From Trichodelitschia bisporula (Eukaryota > Ascomycota > Dothideomycetes > Phaeotrichales > Phaeotrichaceae), in assembly GCA_010356995.1 (NCBI GenBank), contig ML996689.1, positions 709,228 through 773,227 on the forward strand: a DNA stretch of 64,000 nucleotides. The letters run 5' to 3'. Position numbers and translations under genes: made by a program. The notes below the pieces were generated by a model that had not been told where the DNA came from, made no database searches, and saw only the letters and a list, made by a program, of their open reading frames with translations. Within the stretch, counting starts at the first letter, position 1. Every line of letters begins with the position of its first letter. This document shows positions 23,579 to 34,489 of the stretch, piece after piece.

Positions 23579-24265
23579 ATGTTCTCCTCCACCCCCCGCC
23601 GCACAACCACAAAACCCAGCAAACCATCCTCCCCCTCCCGCCCCTCGAAGGACAAATCCTCCCGCGACGAAAAGGACAAGGACCGGCCCCGCACCGACAA
23701 GGACAAGGACCGCGACAAGAGCGACAAAGACAAATCCTCCCGCCACAAGCACAAACGCCGCACTTCCCCGGCACCCCGAAGCGGGTCAAGCAAAGAACGC
23801 GCCGCCGTCTCCAAGCCCAAACTCTCGAGCAGGACGCGCACAGCGCCTACGTCTTCGAAGAAGAAAACCGCTCTCCCGGAGGCGCCTACCGTGCCTTCAG
23901 GCGGCACCTCCGCCGGGCCTGGGCTATCCATCAAGGGGGCCGCGGCCGCAGCGGGGAAGTTCGCGCGCCCGACTGGAGGCGGGTCCAGCGCGGAGGGGAT
24001 CCACACCCGTGATAGGATCATCCAGCGCCTTGTCCGGGCACTGCAGAGCACGATTGACGCGCAGGAGGATGCGTTGGGGCAGAATAAGCGGCTGATGGCG
24101 GAGGTGAAGGCGTGGTTGATTGAGCAGCGGCAGGCGAGTGCGAAGAGGGAGGGGGGGGGGGAGGAGAGTAGTAGTAGTGAGGAGAGTGATGAGGATGAGG
24201 AGGGGAAGGGGAAGGGGTGGCGGTGGGGGATTTTTAGGGGGAGTGGGGGGAGTGAGAGTACGTAG
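23579..24265 (+). CDS. low-complexity charged protein of unknown function
   Basis: Single-exon frame of 228 aa. The ATG follows a C-rich leader ending in CACACAACATG, a typical fungal start context. Residues 1-95 are Ser/Pro plus alternating Lys/Asp/Arg (repeated KDKD and DKDR runs), with several SPAP- and TSSKK-like basic patches that could serve as nuclear signals. Residues 140-185 form a probable amphipathic helix or short coiled coil (RDRIIQRLVRALQSTIDAQ). The C-terminus is a Ser/Glu/Asp stretch followed by a Gly/Lys/Trp tail. I do not recognise the family. A run of ten G residues at about 24151-24160 encodes GGG and could slip. Confidence 0.6.
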   Translation: MFSSTPRRTTTKPSKPSSPSRPSKDKSSRDEKDKDRPRTDKDKDRDKSDKDKSSRHKHKRRTSPAPRSGSSKERAAVSKPKLSSRTRTAPTSSKKKTALPEAPTVPSGGTSAGPGLSIKGAAAAAGKFARPTGGGSSAEGIHTRDRIIQRLVRALQSTIDAQEDALGQNKRLMAEVKAWLIEQRQASAKREGGGEESSSSEESDEDEEGKGKGWRWGIFRGSGGSEST

Positions 24266-24937
24266 GGTGTGAGAAGGTGGTGGTGAGGATGTAATATTGT
24301 GTGACACTTGGATTTGGTTTGGTATCGGGGACGGAGTTGGTGTAATTCTTGGGGCTTTTTTTACTATTGGGGATTCTGGGACGGGGACTCGGACTGGGAC
24401 CGGAAATAGGACTGGACTGGACCTGGGTTGTTGTTCGGTTTGCGGGCTTCTTGCGGGCGCGGATCTCGGGTTCCTCTCCTCTTGGTTGCTTTTTTTTTGG
24501 GGTGGTTGGTTGGAAGACGGAGTTCAAATGTGGGAGGTGTGCTATCTACTTCGTTGGTTTTTTGTGTGTGCTGCTGGATTTCTCTCTTTGGCTTCGATGC
24601 TTTCGAACCTCCACTCTATGCAAATATACCCCCCTTGCATTGACAAACTCCCGTCCGTTCACTGATGAAGATGCGATGCCGCCGTGTACACACCACCTCA
24701 GTTCTACCCAAAAAGCCGCCCGGATTTCACTCAGAAGGTCCAACCCACAGGGGCCGATTGACAGTAGCACAACGCAAAGCAACGCCGAACCCGTACACCG
24801 TCAGATCCAGCCGCCATCTACTACGCACAGAAGCATACCAAAAACGCCAACATCACAATACCAACGTCACAAAAGACAACAAGACCTAACAATGCATGGA
24901 CCCAATGGCCGAGAAAACGATAACTACCAAACCTCCC
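24266..24937. other. convergent intergenic region
   Basis: Lies between the 3' ends of the charged-protein gene and MOT1. T-rich and G-rich sequence at 24330-24560 looks like 3' UTR. No gene seen. Confidence 0.55.
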
Positions 24938-27900
24938 TTACGCCTTCATAGTCGCCAGGAACGAGTCCAGGTTGTATTCCTCCTCGTACTGCTTCTCGTC
25001 CCACAGATCGCCAATCTCATCTAGGAAGCCGCGCTTACCAACTTGCCGTAGCTCGCCAGTAGCATCGACGGCGTCTTCCTCAGATATCTTTTCTGGATCG
25101 GCGGCGGGTAGAGGGGGCGCAGCATCGGCGGCGTCGGTGGATATGTTGAAGAGATCGAGGATTTGGTCCGTTTGCATGCTGCCCAGGCCCGCGTTTTGTT
25201 GATTGACGACCGTGCTGGCGACGTCAATCTTGAAGCGCTGGAGGCTACGAAAGGTTAGAACGTGCAAGTTCAAGTGCAAGTTGCCCGAGTTCAAACTCAA
25301 GCTGCTCGGACAATTCACGTTGCACGGAAGGGTATACGAACCTGAGAATCTTCTCCTCCAGCGTGCCGCGCGTGACGATGCGGTATACGTTGACGACCTT
25401 CTTCTGCCCGATGCGATGAGCGCGGTCCATGGCCTGCATATCCTTCTGCGGATTCCAGTCGTGCTCGACGAAGATAACGGTATCAGCGCCCGTCAGATTG
25501 AGACCCAAACCACCGACACTCGTCGTCAGGAGCAAGACATCGTAGCTCGGGTCATTATTGAACCGGTTCACAATATCCTGGCGCTTGCTCGCCTCGACAC
25601 CGCCGTCCAGACGCAGGTACTGTACGCCCTTGAGCTGGTCGCCCAGCACATGCTGCTGCACCATATCGAGCATCTCCTTCATCTGGCAGAAGATAAGCGC
25701 GCGGTGCTGGCTGACCGCTTCAACTGGATTCGAATCCGACTCGGCACTAGCATCCGTGCCGATCCCGCAATCGAGCAGCAAGTCGCGCAGCGCGCGCAGC
25801 TTGGGTGCATGCTGAATGTCGTCGAGGCGCGTCTTGCGCGTCGCCAGCTCGCGCACCAGCGAGTCGTACTGCTTGTGCGTGGGCTTGACGGCGAGCGCGG
25901 GGGAGTTGCACAGCTTGCGCATATACTGCAGGGCCTGGAAGATGTGGGCCTTGCCCTCCTTGCTCGAGTCCGAGGCGGCGTCGGCGATGGCGCGGCCCTC
26001 CTTCTTATGAAAGTCCTCGAAGAGACGGCGCTGCAGGTCCGAGAGGTCGCAGTAGTAGTTCTGCAGGATTTTGGGCGGGAGGTCGTTAAGGACTTCTTCC
26101 TTGAGGCGGCGGAGGAGGAAGGGGAGAACTTGCTTGTGGAGCGCTTCGATGGCGAGGGCACCGGCTTCTTGTTCCTTGCTGTTGGCCTTGGCGTTACGGG
26201 ATGCGGCGATGGGTTTGGAGAAGCGGTCTTTGAACACCTTCTCCGTGCCGAGGAAACCCGGCATCAGGAAGTCGAAGAGCGACCACAGCTCCAGCACATT
26301 ATTTTGAATCGGAGTTCCGGACAGGATAAGGCGGTGGTAGCTCTTGAGGCGCTTGACGGCCTTGGTGGCGCGGGTGTGGGCGTTCTTGATAAGATGCCCC
26401 TCGTCTAGCACGCAGTAGTTGTAGTCGAGCGTCTCAAGGAAGTCAATATCGTTGCGGCACACATCGTACGACGTGATGATGATGTCAGCGTCCTTGAGCT
26501 TAGGCCGATTCTTCATCCGCTCTGTGCTGCTACCAACAAAGGCAACATACTTCAGAAACGGCGCATACATCGTCATCTCTTGCTGCCAGTGGCCAGACAA
26601 ACTCGGTGGGCAGACAATGACCGATGGGAGAGGCCGCTTGTCCGGGGAGTTGGTCTTGGCGTACTCTTCAGCACGCATATGATGGTCGCTGGCAACCATG
26701 CACAGCGTCTGCAGCGTCTTGCCGAGACCCATGTCGTCGCAAAGGATGCCGTGCAGGTTGAAGCGGTTGAGGAACGCCAGCCAGTTAACGCCATCCTGCT
26801 GGTACGGCCGCAGCTCGGCCCGAATGGCAACCGGAATCGGGAAGTCCTCCACCTTTTTGGGGTCGAGCATCTGCGAGATGAACTGGCGCTCGCGCTCGCG
26901 GCCCTGCAGCAGCTTCTCGGAGAGGCCAGGAGGATCCGGAATACCGGCCTCGAGCGGGACGAGCTTGACTAGCGTCGCAAAGGTTGTCGTTGCAATCAGA
27001 CGGACGTCGTTGTCGGAATCGCTCATGCGGCCCAAGACAGGTACGATGAGGAAGACGACATACGGCAGTATACGCTCCTCCATGACATGGATTAGGTGGT
27101 AGACGCACTCGATGGCACCTTGCCGGCAGTGGACATCCAGAGCATTGCTGATAGCAGGCAGAACATGCTCGACCAGCATGGTGATGCCACTAACTGTCAT
27201 GACACTGCAAATGGTCGCAAAGCACTTGGCAGCGGCGTAGCGGAAAACACCGAGCTTAGAAACAAGCGCCTTCGTAACCAGCGGCATAATCTCATCGACA
27301 AAGGGGTGGAGACCGGCAGTGAACTTCGGTACCAAGGCTCGCAGGATTGAGAGGGCATCGACGACTGCTTGACCTCCCTTGCCTTCGTTAATTTCAGTGC
27401 TAGTAACGTCCTCTGGTAGCTCGTCGGGCGTAAAGGCCTGGCGGATAGGAGTTTCGATATTATCCCGCAACGTCGGCACACGGGTGAAGAGATCCGTTCC
27501 GAACGTGGAGACAAGTTGCTCCAGCGCCTCTTTGGCACCACGGCGGGTGATCCGCGCAGCTTTGGCGTCTCGCTCGAACTTGGCTTGATCGGCATGGTCG
27601 CGAACGTCCTCTTCCTTTCCAAGAGACAGGATACCAGTCACCATGGCGGCATTGTGAACAAACTCAGGAGTCTCGGCGGTTTCCATGCAGTAAAAGAGGG
27701 TCAGGTTGTTAACAACCTTCCTCACCACGGTCTGCTTGCCAGCAGCGCTCAGGCGGTCGATCAGGACTGCGATTTCGGCGGCCGACCTCCTCTGCAGCTC
27801 GGCGTTTTCTTCCATTTTGATGCTGTCCATCAGCCCGCGGATAATGAGAGCCTGTTTCGTCCCTGAGGCGTTGAGAGCGACAGTGGCCGCTGCTGCGGCA

Positions 27901-30900
27901 GCGCGCACACGTACATCACGCTGGTTCTTGATAGTGCTGGCCTCCTCGATTGCCTTCTCAGCTTCCTCCTTCGCGTTCTGCAGAACCTTGCTAGCCGTAA
28001 GGCGCTGAGCGGGTGCGAGACCCTTCTTCAATCGCTCGTAGTCGGTGCTGACGATCCGCTCCGCGTCGGCGATAGAAAACGCGTATTGGCTAGCGTTCAC
28101 ATCACCTTGCACCACCGGGGCAATGGTGGGAAGTTTGGTTTGTCCGACATGCGCTGTATCGCGGAATGCGTTGAGCAAAGACTGGCATTGAGCACGAACA
28201 ACCTGCATATAGCTGGTGAGATCGCTGTAGTAGCCCGGCCGCTCGCCCTCCACAATTTGACGGAGGTGAGGAGACAGGCTCTGTGCAAGCTGCTTGCCTG
28301 ATCCTGCGTGTTTGGCGTACTCTTCAACAACCATTGCCGAGATGAATTGAGTTGAAGAGTACGAAGATGAGAGACCGGATACGATGGGATTGCCAAAGAC
28401 TTCGAGCTTTTCCACTTCAGGCCACAAAGCAATCGCTTTGCCGAGGGCTTGTGCGGCAAAGATCTTTGATCGAGTCAACACGTCAACTCCAACAAGGTCG
28501 ACATCGCCCTGCATCATGTGGCCGTCAACATTGTGGGCAGACGTCTGTGGAATTTCGGGTTCCTTCTTGGTCTCCGTCTTCCGGCGCTTCTTCGGAGGTT
28601 CGGCCTGGTTGTTGGCCGCCGGAAGCTTGAAGTGTTGCAGGCTGAACGTCTGTCCAGAAGGCCGCATGAAGAGAGTTGGATCCATTGGGATGGGATGCCG
28701 TGAGACCCCGATCGGATGCATGGTCAGGCTGAGCAGTGCTCCAACGTGCGGCTTGAACTCCTGGGCGAAGATAACAGGATCCCGGGACACCAGCGCATCG
28801 ACCAAAGCATTGGCAACTTCAAGAGAGAGCTGAAGCACCTTCTCGTCGCGCTCGACGAGGAGATTCTGGAAGAGCAGCCGCAGCGCCTTCCCATTGATCC
28901 AGTCCTGGGTCCCTTCGCCTTGAATATTCATAAAGGTTCGAAGAGCACGCAGGACAGCCCGCCGCACCGTGGTGATCGTATGCCGGAGGAAGGGGAAAAG
29001 TCGTGGGACCAGCTGGGCGAAAGAGAGCTCTGGGTTCTTGGACGCATTCCGCTTCATGGCATCAAGGACTTCCTGGAAGCTGCAGAGCGCCGCAAGAAGA
29101 TCCATGACAGAGCCGGTGCTGGCGCTCAAATCGTCGCTCAGGTTGGACAGGCAGTTCCATACAATCAGAATCAGCTCGTCAAGCATTGCTGGCCGCGTTG
29201 CAACGATCTCTTTGGCAATGGGTATCAAAGTCGCCGCGCTGACAGCGCGAACGTCATCGTCGTTGTTACCCAGACACTGAATAACGGTGTTAAGGACGCC
29301 ATCCAGAAGCTCGGGCTCTTTGAGCAAGAGATCGTTGCGAACAGCAACCAAGTACTTCATGCCCAAAATCCCGCCGTGACAGGGTTGCCAGGCTGTTGTC
29401 TCAGCATTTTCTTCGTCCTGTGTTGCGACTAATTTCCGCAAAACTTCAAACACAGCCTTGACAGAAGCTGGCGGTGAGTATTGCAGAACAGCGCCCAATG
29501 CTTGACCTGCCGTTTCCCGAACGGGCAGCACCACATTGTCGGAGACATAGTCACCAAAGCGATCCAACATGAAAACGCAGCACAAGCGGCAGGAGAGATC
29601 ATCAAGCCAGCGCCTGTTCAGGATGTCGTTCTGCTTGCGAGTCTTGCCACGCACACGCCCAGCACCGGCACCTTGAACGCGAATGACCTCGCGGACGCCC
29701 ATGGCCGCGCCATGGCGGACTTCCCACGCGTGGTCAAACAAGTCTACAGTGAGATACTCGAACAACTTGTCGAAAGGCCATTCGCAACCGTTCTTCTCAG
29801 CTTCAGTCTGGAATGCTGAGGTTTCAGGGAGCTCAACGCCTTTGAACTCGGATACGAGCTTTGTCTCATCATCTTCTCCGGTACGTTCCAGCGAGAAGTA
29901 GTCGTTGATCCCGTTCGCAGACTCCTCCGTCTTGATCTCGGATTTTACAGGAATAGCCTGAGGAATGGAAGGAGTTTGCGGCGTTTCGGCAACACTGGAT
30001 TTGCGATCCGCAAAATCAACAATGCGGACTTTGTTTGCCTGCTGCGAGAGCTCTTTCTTCTTTTTCCTCTTGAGCATATTCAGTTGCCGAGGAGTCAATT
30101 TTTCATCAGTTGGGGTTCCCGGGGGCGCCGTGCTCGGTGAGTTCACGACAAGAGGGCCGACGAGGCCGCCAACTTTGGCGACAGAGGTATCGATCTTCGG
30201 CACGTCCTGTGGCAGAGGATGGGGCGTTTCCAGATCCTTGGATGAGATGAGTTCATCTTCAATATATTCACCACCGAGTCCGAGGCGGGCAGCAAGTGTT
30301 TTCTTCTGAACGGCCAATCGCTGGGTTGCGTCCAGGCCAGCAAACTTGTAGTCATACTCCCTACCTGCGCTGCCAGCTAGAGGTTTTCCATTTTTTAGGA
30401 TGGCCTGAACAGCCAAGGTTTCTAGCTGCAGCTGTTCCTCATTGAGAGGCAGCTCAGCTTCTTCCCCGCCATTGCTAATACCGTTGGAATGACCGTTTGT
30501 GATGAGGCCAGGGTCGTCATCCTCGTTCGGATCGTACAAAGGCGCGTTTTCGACTATTCCGCCAAGCGCCTTGGCGGCAGCAACACGTGTTTCCCACGAC
30601 TTGGAGCGCAGGTAGGGGATGATTCGGGTGATAAGGTTGAACAGTTCATCAGGATGCTGCTTCTGAATATCGGCGAGTTGTAGGGCAGCAGTTTGGCGAA
30701 TATGGCTATTATGGCCCGTGTCGATAAGGCTAGAAGTGGAGGTCAGCAAACCGCATCATTTAGAGCTGGGCGCCAAGAGCCAGGGGTGTTGAAAGCGACC
30801 GGCGCCGCTGGAGGCAGGCCCGCATCTCAACCCACTGTTCATTCGCTGGAACGACGCGGCAACGGAGAAAGCCTTACACCACAAGTCTGTCAAGCCTGCG

Positions 30901-30967
30901 ATTTGACACAAATTAGCGGCAAGCCAAGGATGATCACGGATTTTGGTTCTCACCGAGTGGCAGACAT
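24938..30967 (-). CDS. MOT1: Mot1, Swi2/Snf2 ATPase that removes TBP from DNA (BTAF1)
   Basis: Global transcription regulator that uses ATP to dissociate TATA-binding protein from promoters. Four exons: 30967-30954, 30895-30878, 30729-25342 and 25244-24938, giving 1,908 aa, normal for Mot1. The two tiny first exons splice to MSATRLDRLVVLIDTG, matching the conserved Mot1 start. The N-terminal two thirds are HEAT repeats (for example YLRSKSWETRVAAAKALGGI) that clasp TBP. The ATPase has DDMGLGKTLQT (Walker A) near residue 1341, LDEGH (the Mot1 form of the DEAH box) near 1454, and the helicase C lobe with LNLTGADTVIFVEHDWNPQ and QAMDRAHRIGQ near 1770. The last exon restores the conserved STVVNQQNAGL and LDLFN segments and an acidic DEKQYEEEY tail. 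It diverges from the TPR gene. Confidence 0.97.
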
Positions 30968-32383
30968 TGCTGCAGATGTCCCCCCCAAGGAACTGTACTA
31001 GTTACTTTTAACGGAGAGAAGCACAATGCAACGCCACGCCCATGACGCCGGAGAGGTGGTTCGTAAGAGGAGGTTGACGGAGGGCAAACAAATTTTGAAG
31101 GAAGGCCTTGCCGCGTTTTGATGAGCGGCGCAACCTATTTTTCAAGTTTCGATTTGCGCGATGAAGAAGGTAGTTGAAAAAGATAAAAAAGGTAGATGAG
31201 GGAGATGGAAGGTGGGGTGGTTAGGTAAGTTAGGTGGAAGAAGGGCGAAAGAAGTTTAGCGCGTGATCGGTGATCACGGGCTTTGCACTGGGGGGGGGGT
31301 ATGGCGATGTTTTTCGGTGTTGCGGTTTTCGGGCGGGGGTTATGCCGTGATAGCAGCAGAGACGTGGGTTGGGGCGCTGGGCAGCGCGCAGCCAGCGGCC
31401 ACTTCTACTTAAATAAAACCAACGCCGGCAACTGAGCAACTCCCGCGCAGGGGTGCGAGTGGAGGGGGTAGGCGGGCTTGGCACAGAGATGTGTGGCCCT
31501 AGCTTCCGTTCTGCGTGGCTGGGCCCCAAAAACATACGCCAAGGAGCGTGCGTTACCTGCCTCCTTTCCTCTTTTCATCCATGAGAACCTTCAGGCTCTT
31601 ACTCTCTCACTCTCTCCCTCACTCTTACGCCAGCAGCAACTCACGTTCTTCCTTTCTATGGCTTCCTCTGTGGCTGGCTAGAATGTATGCTCAGCTCTCT
31701 GCCTATTTGGCCGAGCACAAAGGCTGCTCCCTGCTAATCTACTTGCGGTATGGCTAGCTCCTTCCAGCTTCCCTCTTCAGGCCAGCCTGGACATCGTCAA
31801 ACACGCAACACGTGGATATTATGGTAGTAGCTCTTCAGTTTCCGCTCTGAACAAAAGGCTTCTTCTTACTCAACTGCTTGCAGTTCGTACCTGGCCTTGG
31901 GAATGTGAGGGTACTGTGCGTTAACGTCGGAAAAGCTGAACGTGGCCTCTTTGGAGGGTTCACCAACATACCGGCAGGCCCCGGCTCACCACCACCAAGC
32001 AACTGTGGCAGGCACTTTGCTCTTTGCCAACCAGTTGAGCCGCTGCGGAAAAGTCACTGGTGCCCTCCAGCCTTGTCCGGGTCGCCTTGCCCAACTGCAC
32101 ATCCGTCGACATGGTACCATCGATTGGTTTCTGCTGCAGCACCCCTCTCACTTCTTGCATCAAGGCAATAGCATAGACCATTGTTCTGAGAGACACGAGT
32201 TTTTAGACTTCACTAAAAATATATTAGCATTCACTATCCTCTGCTCCATTCCTCTGTCACTATCCTCTTTCACTGTCCTCCATACATTCGCAGTATAAGT
32301 CACTCCCCACCCCTTCATCGAGTCCTCGATATATTCTCTTCGCGATGCACTGGGGATTTCTTCTTTTCCATCGGCGAGGCATC
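30968..32383. other. 1.4-kb divergent promoter region (MOT1 / TPR gene)
   Basis: No supported gene. A GC-rich part next to MOT1 gives way to pyrimidine-rich and then AT-richer sequence (32190-32345) ahead of the TPR gene. An ATG at 32345 in frame with the TPR gene would add 13 residues. Confidence 0.5.
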
Positions 32384-33013
32384 ATGTCGAGTACCCCGAG
32401 CCGGAGTGCCCGTAAGAAGTCGGCAGAGTTGTCGCCGACAGAAGCCGCACGCCTGAAGCCAAAGCCCCTCAAAGTCCGCAAAGGAAAAGACCAAACTTCT
32501 GATCCATATCCTCCACAAGTGCTCCATCCTTGGGAACACGCTGTGTCTCTTTACAGCCACGACGCCTTCCCGATGGCTCTGACAGAGTTTGAGCGCATGT
32601 TGGAGGTGTATGAGCCCGCAACTGCAGTAAGCGAGCTTTGGGCCAATGTCGGCATCATCTCAGCTCGGCTCGGTGAGAACACCAAAGCCCTCAAGGCCCT
32701 TACTCACGCTCTAAAACTCGCTCCCGAATGCTCGATTTACTGGTTCCTCGCTGGGATCTGTGCCTGTAACCTCGGACAGTACCGTCGCGCGAAGGCCCTG
32801 TTCGAATGCTGCGAGCACAGCTTCCCAGATGGGGCCAAACGGGTGGACTACAAGCTAACTGGTTTAGACTTTGTTCTACTGCGGGATGACGTATTCAACT
32901 ATGTGCGGAATGCGTTTGAGCTACAGCATGCCGAGAAGCATGGCCTTCCCCTGCCGAAGGTCAAGATCAAGAGCATCAAGAGTCTGCTGCGTGGACAGAT
33001 CTTCAAGCCATAA
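32384..33013 (+). CDS. short TPR protein resembling the N-terminal TPR block of p67phox/NoxR
   Basis: Intronless, 209 aa from this ATG (222 aa from the in-frame ATG at 32345). Residues 1-45 are basic and Ser-rich (SRSARKKSAEL). From about residue 50 there are three to four TPR-like helical pairs: HAVSLYSHDAFPMALTEFER, SELWANVGIISARLGENTKA, and SIYWFLAGICACNLGQYRRA. Then comes VDYKLTGLDFVLLRDDVFNY, which in order and spacing recalls the end of the p67phox TPR domain (the IDY..LGL segment). In fungi NoxR binds Rac through this domain to activate NADPH oxidase. This gene lacks the PB1/SH3 part, so the Rac/Nox link is only an inference from recalled similarity. The C-terminus is basic (KVKIKSIKSLLRG). 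Confidence 0.75.
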   Translation: MSSTPSRSARKKSAELSPTEAARLKPKPLKVRKGKDQTSDPYPPQVLHPWEHAVSLYSHDAFPMALTEFERMLEVYEPATAVSELWANVGIISARLGENTKALKALTHALKLAPECSIYWFLAGICACNLGQYRRAKALFECCEHSFPDGAKRVDYKLTGLDFVLLRDDVFNYVRNAFELQHAEKHGLPLPKVKIKSIKSLLRGQIFKP

Positions 33014-33871
33014 CAGGCTGCAATCGAATTCCGCCGAGAGGTGAGTGCGGTAAGCTTTGGGGCCGTGAACGAAAGAGACAGCTGGATAGTGTCTTCCGCG
33101 TACTATTTCCCAGGCATCGTAGAGGCAGCAGCCTAGGCATCAAGTGCAACGAAGCGCAGGTAAGGCAGCCGTATAATGTAATCGTTGACTCCGAAAATCC
33201 ATCTCCTCCATAAGTGACCCCGTGATTCACTTTGCCAAGTATAACACCCAAGAGATCTGAACATCCGATTGAAGCCTAGATAGTTCCGAGCAAGTGAAGC
33301 CCCCGAGTTCGTAGATCCTCGACCGCTGGAACAGGTTCGAGATATACGCAGCTTGAGTTCCCATAGAGAACCAGGCATCAACGGTTGACCAGCAGCGTCG
33401 TTGCATCAAGGGAATGCCAGCCCGTAGTACGCGGCGAGCCGCAGCGCCGGCCCGGGCCCGCAGGAAAGCTGCGGAAGATTTCCTTTGTGCCTGAAGATCC
33501 AAGATGCCGGCGAACATGCAGCAAATTGCGGACGTACAAAGTGAAATGAGCACGACAGGGAAAAGGCCGCTTCCCCGCGGGTACTTCATCGTCAACAGCG
33601 GAATAGATCTGCTGCGTTACCTGTTGCACCATACCGGGGAACGATGGTGATTCAATATCGGCATCGCAATGGCCAGATTAAGCCACATGCAATCAGATTT
33701 TAAACCCAAACCCAAATCCGACTTCAGATGACCAAATTTTCTGCCTTAGGCGCAAAGTTGCTCTGGTGAGGCATCAGCGGCGCTGTCTGCCAAGCATCAC
33801 TCAGCGAGCTCTCAACCTCACATCACGACTCCGCAACGCAACTTCACTCACGTCACCGACTGCGACTCACA
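33014..33871. other. intergenic region with one doubtful minus-strand frame
   Basis: 3' flank of the TPR gene and promoter of the NDUFS5 gene. Apart from the low-confidence frame at 33227-33595 nothing is seen. Confidence 0.5.
33227..33595 (-). CDS. possible small membrane protein (doubtful)
   Basis: A 122-codon ATG-started frame with one clear hydrophobic segment (VVLISLCTSAICCMFAGIL, about residues 14-32) followed by an Arg/Ala-rich region. A second frame overlapping it is equally open, there is no recognised family, and no splice signals help. It might be a real short gene convergent with the TPR gene, or chance. Confidence 0.2.
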   Translation of the reverse strand: MTMKYPRGSGLFPVVLISLCTSAICCMFAGILDLQAQRKSSAAFLRARAGAAARRVLRAGIPLMQRRCWSTVDAWFSMGTQAAYISNLFQRSRIYELGGFTCSELSRLQSDVQISWVLYLAK

Positions 33872-34383
33872 ATGGCCTCCGGATTCGGTCTCAACGGAGG
33901 TCTGTCCTCTCCTTGCCTATGGCCGCCATTCGCACCCTCAATTGGGCCGCAATAGCGCCCTGGCGTCTCCGCACTCGAGCCCGCAAACTGACAACCTGGC
34001 GCAGGTCCCTCCCGCTGCTTTCCGTTCTGGCAGGAAGTCCTCGCCTGCTACACGGTGAACACGAACACTGATGACGACTCCGGGAAGAAGAAGTGCGCTC
34101 CTGCGCTGGAAGATTATATGGAGTGCTTGCACCATAAGAAAGAGGTACGGGAGCGAACACCAAGTGTTGTGACTTCGGAGGATACGTACTGACACACTCC
34201 CTCGTTTAGGCAGCACGAGTGCAGGCAATCCAGGCCGCGTACCGCAAGAAGCAGGCCGAAGACCCCCGGTCCGACGCTCCCACAGCCGGCCAGATTCGCA
34301 GTTTAGGGCTGATTGAGGCGACGCTGGAGGAGAAGAACATTAAGCCGTCCAAGTGGCTTCCGCACGTGAAGGACAACTTTTAG
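33872..34383 (+). CDS. mitochondrial complex I subunit NDUFS5 (15-kDa / 11.5-kDa type)
   Basis: Accessory subunit of NADH:ubiquinone oxidoreductase on the intermembrane-space side. Three exons, 33872-33899, 34005-34144 and 34210-34383, encode 113 aa. The start MASGFGLNGGPSRCFPFWQE is typical of the fungal family. Two CX9C motifs are visible (CFPFWQEVLAC and CAPALEDYMEC), the substrate pattern of the Mia40 import pathway. The C-terminal part is helical and charged and ends KWLPHVKDNF. The first intron (105 nt) is longer than the local norm. Confidence 0.93.
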
Positions 34384-34489
34384 ATGAGATGTTGTGTTCT
34401 GGTGTAATTCAATGGGGATCAGAATCACGTCTCGCCTATGGTTTTGGAACGATGTGATTATTTCTTACTACATCACGATCTGAATGCGC

